The position numbers and the translations under genes were made by a program. Positions 1 to 8,200 of a stretch of 44,255 nucleotides of DNA are shown piece by piece. This stretch comes from Geobacter sp. Its GTDB lineage: Bacteria; Desulfobacterota; Desulfuromonadia; Geobacterales; DSM-12255. The notes under the pieces are model-generated. The model worked only from the letters and a program-made list of their open reading frames with translations. It was not told the DNA's origin and made no database searches. The stretch is taken from the NCBI GenBank assembly GCA_009886125.1, contig VFJK01000026.1:1-44255 (forward strand). The letters run 5' to 3'. Within the stretch, counting starts at the first letter, position 1, and every line of letters starts with the position of its first letter.

Positions 1-113
1 ATCAGATTTTGCCGATTTTGAAGGTTAATAGTTGTTCTATTGACCGAGAAAGCGGTGAAATATGAGCCGTTCAGATGGATTTGCAGCAGATTTATTCTAA
101 GTCCGACAGGCTC

Positions 114-965
114 CTAACGGTAGACCGGATTCTGGCCGATAACCTCGACAACCGGGCCATCCTCAAGCTCTTCCAGATTTCCGGGATCGTCCTCATACTC
201 ATCCTCTCCGACCGCCCAGGCATACAATCTCTGCGAGTCCTTAAGCACCGGCTCTTCAGGGGTATCGAACATCCTGTTTTGCATGACTTCGTCAAAAAGA
301 CCGATACAGCCGTGAGATGCCGGTCGACCGGGGAGGTCCCGGGCATGCAGCCAGTAGGCGACATTATCCGGTGCGATATAGAATTGCATGGCATTATCCA
401 TCGGATACTGCTCCTCATCGTCATCGGTCTTGTACAGCGATGAGGTATGATGCCTGTCTCGTGCCGTTATCCGGAACAGTCCGGTGGGGGTCTCAAAACC
501 GGGTCTCCCGGTAGCAGCAGGGTTCGAGAACTTGAGCTTTCCGAACTCATATGCTCCGAGCCACTGCTCGTTCATGCTTATCAGTATATATTTTTCATGA
601 CGTTTTGCCGGTTCGTAGAACAACGGAAGCGGAGAGTAGTTCCTGATCTCGTCCATGTTGTCCGGGACCTTGATAGTCATTCCCGGGTAGACGTGCCGCC
701 GGTCTACCCGGTTGAATCGTGCCACCAGCTGCCAGTCCCTGCCGAACATTGATTCCAGGGTCTCATTCGGCCTGATGAATCGCCCATGCCACTTCATGTT
801 TTTTTGGCTGGGATACTCGACTCTCGACAAGTCCTCTTTTGCCGGATCAAGCGGATTTGCACCGGGTTCTGCTGTTTTCGAAGGGCTGTAAAGGATTGCT
901 GTTGAAATGATACTGAGCGCTATGAAAACGGGACCCGCCCTGAACGCTTTTTGAAGCTTTGTCAT
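114..965 (-). CDS. L,D-transpeptidase (YkuD family), LysM-like N-terminus
   Basis: The 283-residue protein would cross-link or modify peptidoglycan in the periplasm. An N-terminal hydrophobic segment (about residues 10-26) looks like an uncleaved anchor or signal peptide. Residues 65-102 resemble a LysM-like module (YPGMTIKVP). The YkuD domain follows from about residue 125 and carries the signature His207 and SHGC (217-220), with Cys220 as the expected nucleophile. The C-terminus is acidic (Glu/Asp-rich). The ATG overlaps the stop codon of meaB (ATGA), so it is probably translated from the same message, although its function is unrelated to B12. Family call is firm; the substrate is not known from sequence. 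Confidence 0.88.
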   Translation of the reverse strand: MTKLQKAFRAGPVFIALSIISTAILYSPSKTAEPGANPLDPAKEDLSRVEYPSQKNMKWHGRFIRPNETLESMFGRDWQLVARFNRVDRRHVYPGMTIKVPDNMDEIRNYSPLPLFYEPAKRHEKYILISMNEQWLGAYEFGKLKFSNPAATGRPGFETPTGLFRITARDRHHTSSLYKTDDDEEQYPMDNAMQFYIAPDNVAYWLHARDLPGRPASHGCIGLFDEVMQNRMFDTPEEPVLKDSQRLYAWAVGEDEYEDDPGNLEELEDGPVVEVIGQNPVYR

Positions 966-1924
966 GCCGATTCAGATCCTGCATCAAGGAGGTAGCGGTC
1001 AAGCACCTCTTCAACCGCAGAGTAAGGATCTACAGACCTTGTCCCCATCCCGGCAACGATTCTTTTCAGCTCTCCGTTCTCAAGAATACGCCCGTTCACC
1101 GAGTTGAAAAGCCGCTCCTTGAGCATCTCGGAGAAGACAGCTCTGTTCTTCTCTTCAGTAAAGCGCTGCATGATACCTGAAGCAGAAAGGAATCCCCGGT
1201 GTGCCTCAAACTCCGCCATCAGCTCTTCAATCCCGGTTCCGCGGCAGGCTTCGGTCTTCATGACCTTCGGCAGCCACTCTCCCTCTTTGCGGTTTCCCAT
1301 CTCGATCATCATGGAAAGGTCTCTGGCCGTCCTGTCTGCACCATCCCGGTCAGCCTTGTTCACGACAAAGACATCTGCTATTTCGAGAATCCCCGCCTTG
1401 ATTGCCTGAATATCATCACCAAGTCCGGGGACCATGACAACTGCAGTTGTATGAGCCATTCTGACAATATCGATCTCATCCTGACCGACACCGACAGTCT
1501 CGATAATGACAACATCCATCCCCATCGCATCCATTATGTTGACGACTTCACCGGTAGAGCGGGAGATCCCGCCCAGTGCACCGCGAGTCGCAAGGCTTCT
1601 GATGAACACCCCTTCATCGTCAGCATGGCGGTTCATCCTGATCCTGTCGCCGAGAATCGCGCCGCCGGTAAAAGGGCTGGTCGGATCGACTGCAACGATA
1701 CCGACCCTTCTGCCGGACTGTCTGAAACTGGCCGTGATCTGATCGGTGAGTGTCGATTTTCCGGCGCCCGGAGGACCGGTTATGCCGAGTATGTAGGCAT
1801 TACCGGTATGCGGATAAAGGGTCTTCAATTCGGGAAGAGCGGATGAAAAACCGTCATCGACATCCCTCATAAGTCGGGCGGCAGCACGGATATCACCCTG
1901 AAGGATTTTTTCGGCAAGTGACAT
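962..1924 (-). CDS. meaB: MeaB/ArgK-type GTPase, methylmalonyl-CoA mutase chaperone
   Basis: A 320-residue G3E-family P-loop GTPase. The Walker A motif GPPGAGKS is at residues 50-57, followed by VGIVAVDPTSPFTGGAILGD, the switch sequence typical of MeaB, then ETVGVGQ and the NKAD guanine-specificity motif. MeaB proteins gate cofactor loading and protect adenosylcobalamin-dependent mutases. The neighbours fit that role: directly upstream in the operon are a B12-binding mutase domain and a cobalamin adenosyltransferase. Older databases call this family 'LAO/AO transport system ATPase', which is misleading. Confidence 0.93.
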   Translation of the reverse strand: MSLAEKILQGDIRAAARLMRDVDDGFSSALPELKTLYPHTGNAYILGITGPPGAGKSTLTDQITASFRQSGRRVGIVAVDPTSPFTGGAILGDRIRMNRHADDEGVFIRSLATRGALGGISRSTGEVVNIMDAMGMDVVIIETVGVGQDEIDIVRMAHTTAVVMVPGLGDDIQAIKAGILEIADVFVVNKADRDGADRTARDLSMMIEMGNRKEGEWLPKVMKTEACRGTGIEELMAEFEAHRGFLSASGIMQRFTEEKNRAVFSEMLKERLFNSVNGRILENGELKRIVAGMGTRSVDPYSAVEEVLDRYLLDAGSESA

Positions 1925-1928
1925 ATGA

Positions 1929-2327
1929 TCAGCAGCCTATATTTGTCTTGACCCAGGCGACTATGTCTTCAGTCGAAGTCCCGGGGGTGAAGACCTCCTT
2001 AAGCCCTGCTTTCTTGAGCCCCGGAATGTCATCCTCCGGTATGACCCCGCCGCAGAACACAGCGATATCATCGGCTTTTTTCTCCTTCAGGAGGTCACAA
2101 ACGCGGGGGAGGAGTGTGTTGTGGGCACCGGAAAGGATCGAGAGACCGATACAATCGACATCCTCCTGGATAGCTGCGGAAACTATCTGCTCAGGGGTCT
2201 GGTGAAGTCCGGTATAGATGACTTCCAGACCGGCATCACGAAACGCTCTCGCAACTACCTTCGCACCCCTGTCATGCCCGTCCAGGCCGGGCTTCCCGAC
2301 CAGAATTCTCAATTTTCTCTCAGCCAT
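1929..2327 (-). CDS. B12-binding domain protein of methylmalonyl-CoA mutase type (small subunit/C-terminal domain)
   Basis: A 132-residue stand-alone cobalamin-binding Rossmann domain. It has the DxHxxG signature (DGHDRG, residues 16-21) in which the histidine replaces dimethylbenzimidazole as the lower cobalt ligand, then GLSILSGAH and the CGGVIPEDD segment of mutase C-terminal domains. It would pair with a separate catalytic large subunit; none is present in this window. It lies 4 bp upstream of meaB and 14 bp downstream of cobO, so the three genes form a B12-loading cassette. Confidence 0.9.
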   Translation of the reverse strand: MAERKLRILVGKPGLDGHDRGAKVVARAFRDAGLEVIYTGLHQTPEQIVSAAIQEDVDCIGLSILSGAHNTLLPRVCDLLKEKKADDIAVFCGGVIPEDDIPGLKKAGLKEVFTPGTSTEDIVAWVKTNIGC

Positions 2328-2341
2328 ATGAAATCTCCTTA

Positions 2342-2872
2342 TTACTTTTCAATTCCAATCCGTGCCGGCACCCCGGCTTTAAAGTAGTGCTTTATTTCGA
2401 CCATCTCGGTAACAAGGTCAGCCGCCTCGATTATCCCCGGATCGGCATTCCTGCCGGTCAGGACCAGTTCGACGGTGAGAGGGCGCAGAGCTATCAGCTC
2501 TAGGACCTCCTGAACCGGAATCAGCCCGAAACCGATAGCGCCGTTGATCTCATCGAGGATCACAAGGTCGTATTCACCTGAAAGGAGCTTTTCCCTGGCG
2601 ATTGACAGGGCGTTTTGTGCAAGCGTTATGTCCTCTTGTGCCGGGTTGTCTTTATTGACCCACCCTTCCCTGCCGGTCGGGATTATAGTCAGATCCGGGG
2701 CCAGACGGGCTGCCGCAAGATGCTCTCCGTACGGACCGCCACCCTTCATGAACTGGATCATGACGACTTTCAGCCCCCGGCCGACAGCCCGGAAGGCAAG
2801 CCCCAAAGCCGCTGTCGTCTTCCCCTTGCAGTTACCGGTATAAACCTGGACACATCCTCGTTCAAGCTTCAT
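2342..2872 (-). CDS. cobO: Cob(I)alamin adenosyltransferase, CobA/CobO/BtuR family
   Basis: A 176-residue cytoplasmic enzyme that transfers the adenosyl group of ATP to cob(I)alamin. The modified P-loop [10 protein letters not shown] is at residues 12-21, and [15 protein letters not shown] is the Walker B region typical of the CobA/CobO type (not PduO or EutT). Length is normal for the family, though slightly short at the N-terminus. It heads the cobO, B12-binding domain, meaB, L,D-transpeptidase run and would supply adenosylcobalamin to the mutase encoded partly by the next gene. Confidence 0.92.
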   Translation of the reverse strand: MKLERGCVQVYTGNCKGKTTAALGLAFRAVGRGLKVVMIQFMKGGGPYGEHLAAARLAPDLTIIPTGREGWVNKDNPAQEDITLAQNALSIAREKLLSGEYDLVILDEINGAIGFGLIPVQEVLELIALRPLTVELVLTGRNADPGIIEAADLVTEMVEIKHYFKAGVPARIGIEK

Positions 2873-3001
2873 ATCTGTTCCAGATGCCTTCAGGCCTTCA
2901 AAAGTCCTGTTGACGGGATTTTATCGATACTAAAAACGTGCTGCATAATAGCAACCCCCTGAATTTGCTGTCAAGGCGAAAGCTACTTTTGCGACCCTCG
3001 T

Positions 3002-4201
3002 TCACAGGCTTTTCCCCTTGGGATCAAAATCAGGTATGGCTCGCAGCATGAACTGATCGAATAATGGCACAGTAAAAGCCATATCTCCGTAAGAGGGGCT
3101 GTAAATCATCCCTTTTTTGATAAGGCTGGCCCTTACCGGGCCAAGTGTTGTGATTTTCACTCCGAGGAAATCCGCTATATCAGCGGTACGATAAGGAGCG
3201 CCTCCCAACTCGGCCATCGCTCGCAAATACATCTTCTCGCGTGGGGTAAGACGATTAAAGCGAACCCTGAAAAAGTTTTCATCAAGACGGCTTTCAACCA
3301 GAGCAGTTGCTTCCTGAATGGTCTGAAGAGTAATGGGGGAGGCTGTTGCATGATTCCATGATTGATATCCCCACTCTTGCAGGAAGTAAGGATATCCTTG
3401 AGTAAGTCTGTAAATTTCTGTAATCGCTGAATCATCGAACACTTCTCCAGCCGCTTTTACCGGGTCTTTAAGAGCTTTAGCTGCTTCCGGTTCTGCCAGA
3501 GGTCCGATATTTGGGAAGCTGAAAAGGCGCTCGGCGTATGACTTTGAATCACCAGCCAACCCCGGCAGAATCGGCAAACCTGCACCAATTAAGAGCAAGG
3601 GCAACTGACGCTGTTGCATTTTGTGCATTGCCATTATCAGGGCGCTCAATTCAGATGAATTCAGGTACTGAATTTCGTCGATAAGAATAGCTATAGCAGT
3701 TTTGCGCTCTTCTGCGGCCTCGGCTACTGCGACAAAGAGATTTGGAAGATCTATCTCCAGATCTCCGCTGTCAGCGGCGCCTTTTTCCGGATCAGTGTCC
3801 AGTCCGAACTCGACATCACCTACTGTTATCTTTATTCCACTGATGAAGCTTTTGAGCACTGCCAGCCCGCGACGAGCCTTGTCACCAGCACCAACAATTC
3901 TGTCGAGATCAAAGAGAAGGCGGCGCAAGTGCGGCACAAGCAGCAAAGAAAGCGACTTGTCCTCATGGGCCTCCACAAGGATGGTGCGATAGCCGTCAGC
4001 AATCGCCATTCGCTCCATTTCGTTGAGCAGCACCGTCTTGCCGACACCGCGCAGACCGGTCATCAAAATACTTTTTTCAGGACGCTTCTGGAAAACACGG
4101 CCAAGCAGTACATGAGCCTGCTCCAGAATCCCGTCACGACCTGCCAATTCTGGCGGCGGGGAGCCTGCTCCCGGAGAGAATGGATTCTTGATCTTGTCCA
4201 T
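3002..4201 (-). CDS. AAA ATPase with C-terminal winged-helix domain (Orc1/Cdc6-like architecture)
   Basis: A 399-residue protein. Walker A GLRGVGKT is at residues 49-56 and Walker B AILIDEIQ at about 171-178. The C-terminal part (about 300-385) reads as a winged helix (LTPREKMYLRAMAEL, then IADFLGVK, then LIKKGMIYSP). This arrangement is shared by archaeal Orc1/Cdc6-like proteins and by many bacterial STAND/ATPase proteins of mobile elements and conflict systems. No enzymatic effector domain is visible. The ATG is preceded by AGGTG, and the upstream 200 bp is AT-rich and promoter-like. It stands alone between unrelated operons, so its function is unknown. Confidence 0.8.
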   Translation of the reverse strand: MDKIKNPFSPGAGSPPPELAGRDGILEQAHVLLGRVFQKRPEKSILMTGLRGVGKTVLLNEMERMAIADGYRTILVEAHEDKSLSLLLVPHLRRLLFDLDRIVGAGDKARRGLAVLKSFISGIKITVGDVEFGLDTDPEKGAADSGDLEIDLPNLFVAVAEAAEERKTAIAILIDEIQYLNSSELSALIMAMHKMQQRQLPLLLIGAGLPILPGLAGDSKSYAERLFSFPNIGPLAEPEAAKALKDPVKAAGEVFDDSAITEIYRLTQGYPYFLQEWGYQSWNHATASPITLQTIQEATALVESRLDENFFRVRFNRLTPREKMYLRAMAELGGAPYRTADIADFLGVKITTLGPVRASLIKKGMIYSPSYGDMAFTVPLFDQFMLRAIPDFDPKGKSL

Positions 4202-4415
4202 ATGGTCACCTGCTTATATAAACTTATACATATTTATACGGTATTATTCATGTAAAGTCGAATAACTTTTTATAAGTGGGCATAGGTGCGTTACTGTCGT
4301 TTCGCTAAGGAGGCAGGGTTGTCTGGCGAGAGACTCTTTTTTTTACTGTCACGGTTGACTTGATTAAAATTTATTATAAAATATTTGCAATGGATTATGC
4401 TGAAGGAGGGGTACC

Positions 4416-4658
4416 GTGATAAGCTGTGACTTCAATAACACCTGCCCTTTTCTGAACAAGAAAGTGATCGATCTCCCACTAACCACAACAAAACTGGTAG
4501 AAAACTACTGCACCGGGGAATTTTCCCTATGCACGATATATAAAGTTGCGCAGACCCATGGTATCGACAAGGTCCCCAGATATGTCTCTCCGGATGACAC
4601 ATATGAGCTTTCACACAGGGTTATCGAGTTAGCGCGTCTGGACAAGCTGGGGTGGTGA
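4416..4658 (+). CDS. Small Cys-containing protein of unknown function
   Basis: An 80-residue plus-strand ORF with a GTG start and a strong Shine-Dalgarno (GAAGGAGGGG) six bases upstream, which supports a real gene. Four cysteines lie in the first half (about residues 4, 10, 32 and 39), which could bind metal. There is no signal peptide or membrane segment. Its 3' end overlaps the 3' end of the exonuclease gene on the other strand by 30 bp. I do not recognise the family. Confidence 0.6.
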   Translation: MISCDFNNTCPFLNKKVIDLPLTTTKLVENYCTGEFSLCTIYKVAQTHGIDKVPRYVSPDDTYELSHRVIELARLDKLGW

Positions 4659-5264
4659 CTGCTTCAGCATAAACTCTGCGACCTTCTTCTTCGGAGTCTT
4701 CATCAACTGTTGCATCAATCCAAAGTGAACATCCTGCAGACCGTACCTCTCCTTGATATCCGCTATCATTCGGATCCATAGATGTGCGGTCATCTCTGCA
4801 TCAGCCAGTGCCCTATGATGAATCCCATCTGTTTCAAGGTTCTTGTACTTCACCAACGTACCCAGCTTATGATCAGGAGCTTCCGGATATAATCTTCTGG
4901 ATACCAGCAATGAACAACCGAATTGATTGCTTCTCTTGTGGTTTATCCTCCTGAATTCCGCATCCAGAAATCTTGAATCAAAAGATGCATTATGAGCAAC
5001 AAGAGGGTGGTGGGCCAGGAAGCTCTTCAGCTTTGTCATTACATCCTTGATGCCAGGAGCCGATGTCAACATTCGATTCGTGATCCCGGTGTACTCCTCG
5101 ATGAAACCGGATATTCTCATCTCCGGATTCATGAGGCTTTGAAACCTGTCGACGATCCGGTTGTCAGATATCAGGACGGCACCTACTTCTATAGTTCTGT
5201 CTCCATATCCCGGAGAAAGACCCGTAGTCTCAAAGTCGATTACAATGGTAGAGCAGGTATTCAT
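4629..5264 (-). CDS. DnaQ-like 3'-5' exonuclease (DEDDh)
   Basis: A 211-residue protein of the DNA polymerase III epsilon/exonuclease X superfamily. The ExoI motif IDFETTGL is near residues 9-16, the ExoII region HNASFDSRFL in the middle, and the ExoIII motif HRALADAEMTAHL contains the catalytic His-Asp pair. It is the length of a stand-alone exonuclease domain with a short C-terminal tail, and lacks the polymerase-binding region of full epsilon. It could act in proofreading, repair or RNA trimming; the sequence does not decide. Confidence 0.85.
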   Translation of the reverse strand: MNTCSTIVIDFETTGLSPGYGDRTIEVGAVLISDNRIVDRFQSLMNPEMRISGFIEEYTGITNRMLTSAPGIKDVMTKLKSFLAHHPLVAHNASFDSRFLDAEFRRINHKRSNQFGCSLLVSRRLYPEAPDHKLGTLVKYKNLETDGIHHRALADAEMTAHLWIRMIADIKERYGLQDVHFGLMQQLMKTPKKKVAEFMLKQSPPQLVQTR

Positions 5265-5382
5265 AATAGTGTATGGATCACTCTCTTTTCACCGCCCGAT
5301 ATACTTCGGAACCTTTAGGCAGATGCACTATCCCTATCCTAGTTAATCGGAAACCATTTGTATAGCATTCTGATGGCAAATG

Positions 5383-5413
5383 AAAAGCCCGCCAAATGTT
5401 CGGCGGGCTTCTT
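5383..5413. terminator. Bidirectional rho-independent terminator
   Basis: A 9-bp perfect stem, AAGCCCGCC (5385-5393) and GGCGGGCTT (5402-5410), with an 8-nt loop. T-rich tails lie on both sides, so it can stop transcription from either direction. Confidence 0.8.
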
Positions 5414-5422
5414 TATCGTATC

Positions 5423-5560
5423 TTATTGTCTACCCTTTTCAAGGTCTGTTCCGGCCCTTCCTACCTCCGGAGTGATACAACTGTCATGTATGTAACCTGC
5501 ATGGTGGAGTGTCCTCGATAGTATTCCCTCCTTATGTGCAGATTTAACTGACTTGCTACT
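5423..5560 (-). other. Unexplained expressed-looking segment (short ORF or small RNA candidate)
   Basis: The 453-bp space 5265-5717 has no ordinary gene. Inside it, on the minus strand, a strong Shine-Dalgarno-like AAGGAGG (5527-5533) is followed by a frame open to a TAA at 5423-5425 that ends just before the terminator at 5383-5413. Its conceptual end reads PEVGRAGTDLEKGRQ, and it has no normal start codon at the expected spacing. A second frame gives MQVTYMTVVSLRR from an ATG at about 5501-5503. It could be a small RNA, a decayed gene or a peptide with an unusual start. Confidence 0.3.
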
Positions 5561-5654
5561 GATTCAAATATAACACTCTAAACATGAAAAAACAGGCTGT
5601 TTTTATTATTTTTATTGGCGTATAGTTTTAAAGTTGTCTGATGTTTCAGCGAAG

Positions 5655-5690
5655 AAAAAGGCTTTACGGCAAAATCCGTAAAGCCTTTAT
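5655..5690 (-). terminator. Terminator of the lipoprotein gene
   Basis: A 13-bp perfect stem (5657-5669 with 5676-5688, reading AAAGGCTTTACGG in one arm) and a T-rich tail on the minus strand, 30 bp past the stop codon at 5718. Confidence 0.85.
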
Positions 5691-5717
5691 TTATCTTATG
5701 CATTGAGTGATTAATTA

Positions 5718-6299
5718 TTATCTTGTCTTCTCGCTAATAAAACCAGCTAAATTGTAAATAGTGTTTGTAACTCTTCCTTCAAATCCCATGCTTCCATAGC
5801 CTGTTCCAGCTCTTGAATCAATAGCTATTGTACTTGAATAGAGCTCATTCCCGGATTGACCATCAATGAAATATACTGTCACATCAAGTGTATCTGAACC
5901 GCCCATGCCTCCAAATAGCACTTGAGCAGCTGAATTTGTTAACTGGTTATAGTTCGCATCTGTAAATTTAATGACTAAACCTTTTGATGCTGGAGTGTTG
6001 CCAATCGCCTTTGCTGTGTTAATTGTTTTATTCGGCATGTAAGCCTTCAGAAATTCCGGCAAGCTTTCAAGATTAATTTTATTCAGTAAAGCTTTCCAGG
6101 CTCCCTTATCCTTGGCTTCATATCCATATTTCTCATACTTCCCTTCACCAAGGTCAATCCATCCAACATTAAGCTCCTGATATTGCTTAAGGTTTCCTGT
6201 AGGAGAGGTCTGTTTAACTACAGTGTAGGTTGAAGCACATCCATTGATAAGTCCCAAAATCATAAGCCCCGCAGCCCATTGTAATATCAATCGAAACAT
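5718..6299 (-). CDS. Predicted lipoprotein of unknown function
   Basis: The start is placed at the ATG at 6299, which has TGGAGG at good spacing; a longer frame would add 17 residues ahead of the signal peptide. The 193-residue product begins with a hydrophobic signal ending in LINGC, a lipobox, so it should be acylated and held in the membrane facing the periplasm. The mature part is mixed alpha/beta with a Gly-rich central stretch (LFGGMGGSDTLDVTVYF) and resembles DUF4410-type small lipoproteins. Single-gene unit with its own terminator. Confidence 0.75.
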   Translation of the reverse strand: MFRLILQWAAGLMILGLINGCASTYTVVKQTSPTGNLKQYQELNVGWIDLGEGKYEKYGYEAKDKGAWKALLNKINLESLPEFLKAYMPNKTINTAKAIGNTPASKGLVIKFTDANYNQLTNSAAQVLFGGMGGSDTLDVTVYFIDGQSGNELYSSTIAIDSRAGTGYGSMGFEGRVTNTIYNLAGFISEKTR

Positions 6300-6459
6300 A
6301 ATTACCTCCAGATTGTATTTTTCATGACTTGAAAACAGTCCAATTAGCATACCTCCATTAACCTAAACTTCAAGACTTCTAATCAAAAATATGCCATCGT
6401 TTGAGCAGCCTTAAGAGCATATCGCTGCTTTCTGATATGTAAGGATAATATTAGATAAC

Positions 6460-6491
6460 AAAAAAGCCATATCTATCAAGTAGATATGGCT
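6460..6491 (-). terminator. Original terminator of the tRNA operon, now displaced
   Basis: An 11-bp perfect stem, AGCCATATCTA (6465-6475) and TAGATATGGCT (6481-6491), followed on the minus strand by a T run. It sits just beyond the second copy of the tRNA-Leu 3' half, where the terminator of the tRNA-Pro/Arg/Leu unit would lie if the 6505-8245 insertion were removed. Confidence 0.75.
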
Positions 6492-6504
6492 AAGTACAAA
6501 TAAT

Positions 6505-6557
6505 TGGTGCGAGAGAGGAGACTTGAACTCCTATACCTTTCGGTGCCAGATCCTAAG
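6505..6557 (-). repeat. Distal att copy: duplicated 3' half of tRNA-Leu
   Basis: A 53-bp perfect copy of 8246-8298, at an exact offset of 1741 bp, running from the anticodon loop to the encoded CCA. The match stops at 6558/8299 inside the anticodon loop. It lacks the 5' half, so it is not a functional tRNA. Confidence 0.93.
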
Positions 6558-6606
6558 ACTGTGACCCTCAACGCTAATTTCGTCAATACTTTAACATAGT
6601 TATGAG

Positions 6607-7020
6607 CTACGACAAAAAGCATGGCGAAGATTTGGCGAAAGTATTTAATCCAACACACCTTTTACTACAAAATGGACCAGATTTTCCTTGACGCTGATTA
6701 TGCCTTAAATGCCTTGCAACTTTCAATGATTTATTACCGCAATAAAGACAAGTTATTTCAACCAACTCCGACCTTTTTACATGACGTTTAACATGCTCAG
6801 ACCTGCCTAGAACCCTAAAATTCTCTATTCTATTATCGGTAAAATCTCCGTTTATATGGTCAACTGTTTCATCGGGTAGCAACTTACACCCAAGATGTTT
6901 TTCCATTAAATATTTAGGCCAGGACATAAAACGGCTTTTACCGTTTTCTATAATTTGTATTCTACTGCGACCGTCTTTGCAGACATACGGTCCATATACT
7001 TTCTCCATTTTGATTAACAC
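6607..7020 (-). CDS. HNH endonuclease with C-terminal zinc-finger-like motif
   Basis: A 137-residue protein with an HNH_3-type core: ETVDHINGDFTDNRIENFRVL, followed by SEHVKRH, in the middle of the protein. A C-terminal pair CLYCGN and FCSKRC would form a zinc-binding site. Such proteins are typical of homing endonucleases and phage or mobile-element nucleases. I use the GTG at 7020, preceded by AGGG; an internal ATG at 7008 is possible. It follows the replication-relaxation gene by 20 bp, so the two are likely co-transcribed. Confidence 0.75.
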   Translation of the reverse strand: MLIKMEKVYGPYVCKDGRSRIQIIENGKSRFMSWPKYLMEKHLGCKLLPDETVDHINGDFTDNRIENFRVLGRSEHVKRHVKRSELVEITCLYCGNKSLKVARHLRHNQRQGKSGPFCSKRCVGLNTFAKSSPCFLS

Positions 7021-7040
7021 AAAGCCCTGAAACCTACTGC

Positions 7041-7847
7041 TTAAATAAGCGACACTTTATTGCCCTTGGGGGTGACCCAAATTGGTTCTGCAAGGCGGGT
7101 GAATTGGTGGTAGGGGAGAAAGCGGAATTTGTAATCTTCTATGTATTGGCCGAAGGCAGTTAAAAGGAAAAAATCATTTTCAACAGACTGTATTTCATTA
7201 TTTATTTTATGGTCTTCATATTCAATTGGCCTGTTAAAAACCCTGTACCATTCATTCGTAAAGACATATAAAAATTTTGTGTATTTTGACAAATCAAAAT
7301 CATCAAAGTCTGTCATTTTATGGTTTTTAGCGAGCTTGTCTAAATATATCGACTTCGGTGATCGGCTCCGTTCAAATTCAATAATGTAATTATAGACCTT
7401 CCCCTTGCTGTCTTTCAAATGCGCGATTGCGTCCGGCTTATAATTATAGCCTGGGAATTTCAGCACTCTGTCATATTCAAACGTAACCGAATAATCCGGA
7501 AAGCACTTAATCAAGGAAATACAAATATCAATCAAACCGAACTGGTGATGCAGATTAGTTAAGGCTATGCCGTCCTTATATTTATATTTTATGTTTGCTA
7601 CCTTATAGCCTTTGGCGGTTGGGACAAAGAAGGTGTTATATCTGTATTGACGGCCAATCGTGGGGTAAATTTGCAGAGGCGTTATGAGCTCTGCTTTTAC
7701 AAGTCGGTTGAATATCCTGGTGGGCCACTGTAATGATTTATTGAGGTCTCCGGCGTTGGTAACTGTCCACGGCTGAAAATGATAAACAGTAGCCATTCCA
7801 ACTCTGGCTATTATGTTTAGGGTTTCGAGCTCTTTATTGCCTCTCAT
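7041..7847 (-). CDS. Replication-relaxation family protein (plasmid/ICE type)
   Basis: A 268-residue protein. The N-terminal half reads as a winged helix (about residues 5-95). The second half has KPDAIAHL followed by YIIEFERSRS and a Lys-rich helix (YLDKLAKNHK), the pattern of the Replic_Relax family, whose members sit on plasmids and integrative elements and were linked to replication or DNA relaxation at transfer origins. The PD...ExE spacing also recalls the PD-(D/E)xK nuclease fold, which I only infer. The start has a weak ribosome site, and a repeat-rich region lies directly upstream, as expected for a Rep-type gene beside its origin. Confidence 0.65.
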   Translation of the reverse strand: MRGNKELETLNIIARVGMATVYHFQPWTVTNAGDLNKSLQWPTRIFNRLVKAELITPLQIYPTIGRQYRYNTFFVPTAKGYKVANIKYKYKDGIALTNLHHQFGLIDICISLIKCFPDYSVTFEYDRVLKFPGYNYKPDAIAHLKDSKGKVYNYIIEFERSRSPKSIYLDKLAKNHKMTDFDDFDLSKYTKFLYVFTNEWYRVFNRPIEYEDHKINNEIQSVENDFFLLTAFGQYIEDYKFRFLPYHQFTRLAEPIWVTPKGNKVSLI

Positions 7848-7855
7848 ATATTTAT

Positions 7856-8006
7856 ATGCGCAAATCCGTCCTGGCGTAGCAAAGGACAGCTCGGGGCTTG
7901 ATTACGTGTTGTCGTTTTATAGCAACCGTTCAAGTATCGAGCTGTCCTTTGTGGAGGGTTCATCCCCAAAGGACGTGATTTTGCGCACTATGTTTAATTT
8001 TGCGCA
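7856..8006. repeat. Inverted and direct repeats upstream of the replication-relaxation gene (origin or operator candidate)
   Basis: A perfect 13-bp inverted repeat, AAAGGACAGCTCG (7881-7893) and its complement (7938-7950), flanks a 44-bp spacer. AAAGGAC recurs at 7968-7974. ATTTTGCGCA occurs twice in direct orientation at 7978-7987 and 7997-8006 (19 bp apart), and a near copy in the opposite orientation lies at 7856-7865. The remaining space up to the tRNA (8007-8245) holds only a terminator. Layout of this kind is seen at iteron or rolling-circle origins and at transfer origins. Confidence 0.6.
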
Positions 8007-8163
8007 ACTCTAGTCAAAATTTTATCGAGCGTAGCGAGCGAAGGGGTGATTTTGGCTACAACGGATTGGTAAAAATGGGGATATCTTATTTTTATTATAA
8101 CATATACGAAAATCCGGTGAAAGTCTGGTGAAAGAATATCGTTGAAAGGTGTCTTTTGGTAAG

Positions 8164-8200
8164 AAAAAAGGGGAATATCGTCTAAGCGATTTCCCCTTTT
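8164..8200 (-). terminator. Terminator brought in by the element, downstream of tRNA-Leu
   Basis: The stem AAAAGGGGAA (8166-8175) with TTCCCCTTTT (8191-8200) and an inner ATCG/CGAT pair is followed by T6 on the minus strand. It lies 46 bp past the tRNA 3' end and can replace the displaced terminator at 6460-6491. Confidence 0.8.

Noticed and set aside
6476-6658. A 60-residue frame across the att copy, considered as an integrase remnant
   Set aside because: No tyrosine recombinase motif (R..HxxR..Y) is visible, and the frame runs through the duplicated tRNA half.
7813-8013. A 66-residue plus-strand frame upstream of the replication-relaxation gene
   Set aside because: It runs through the inverted repeats, has no ribosome site and no recognisable sequence.
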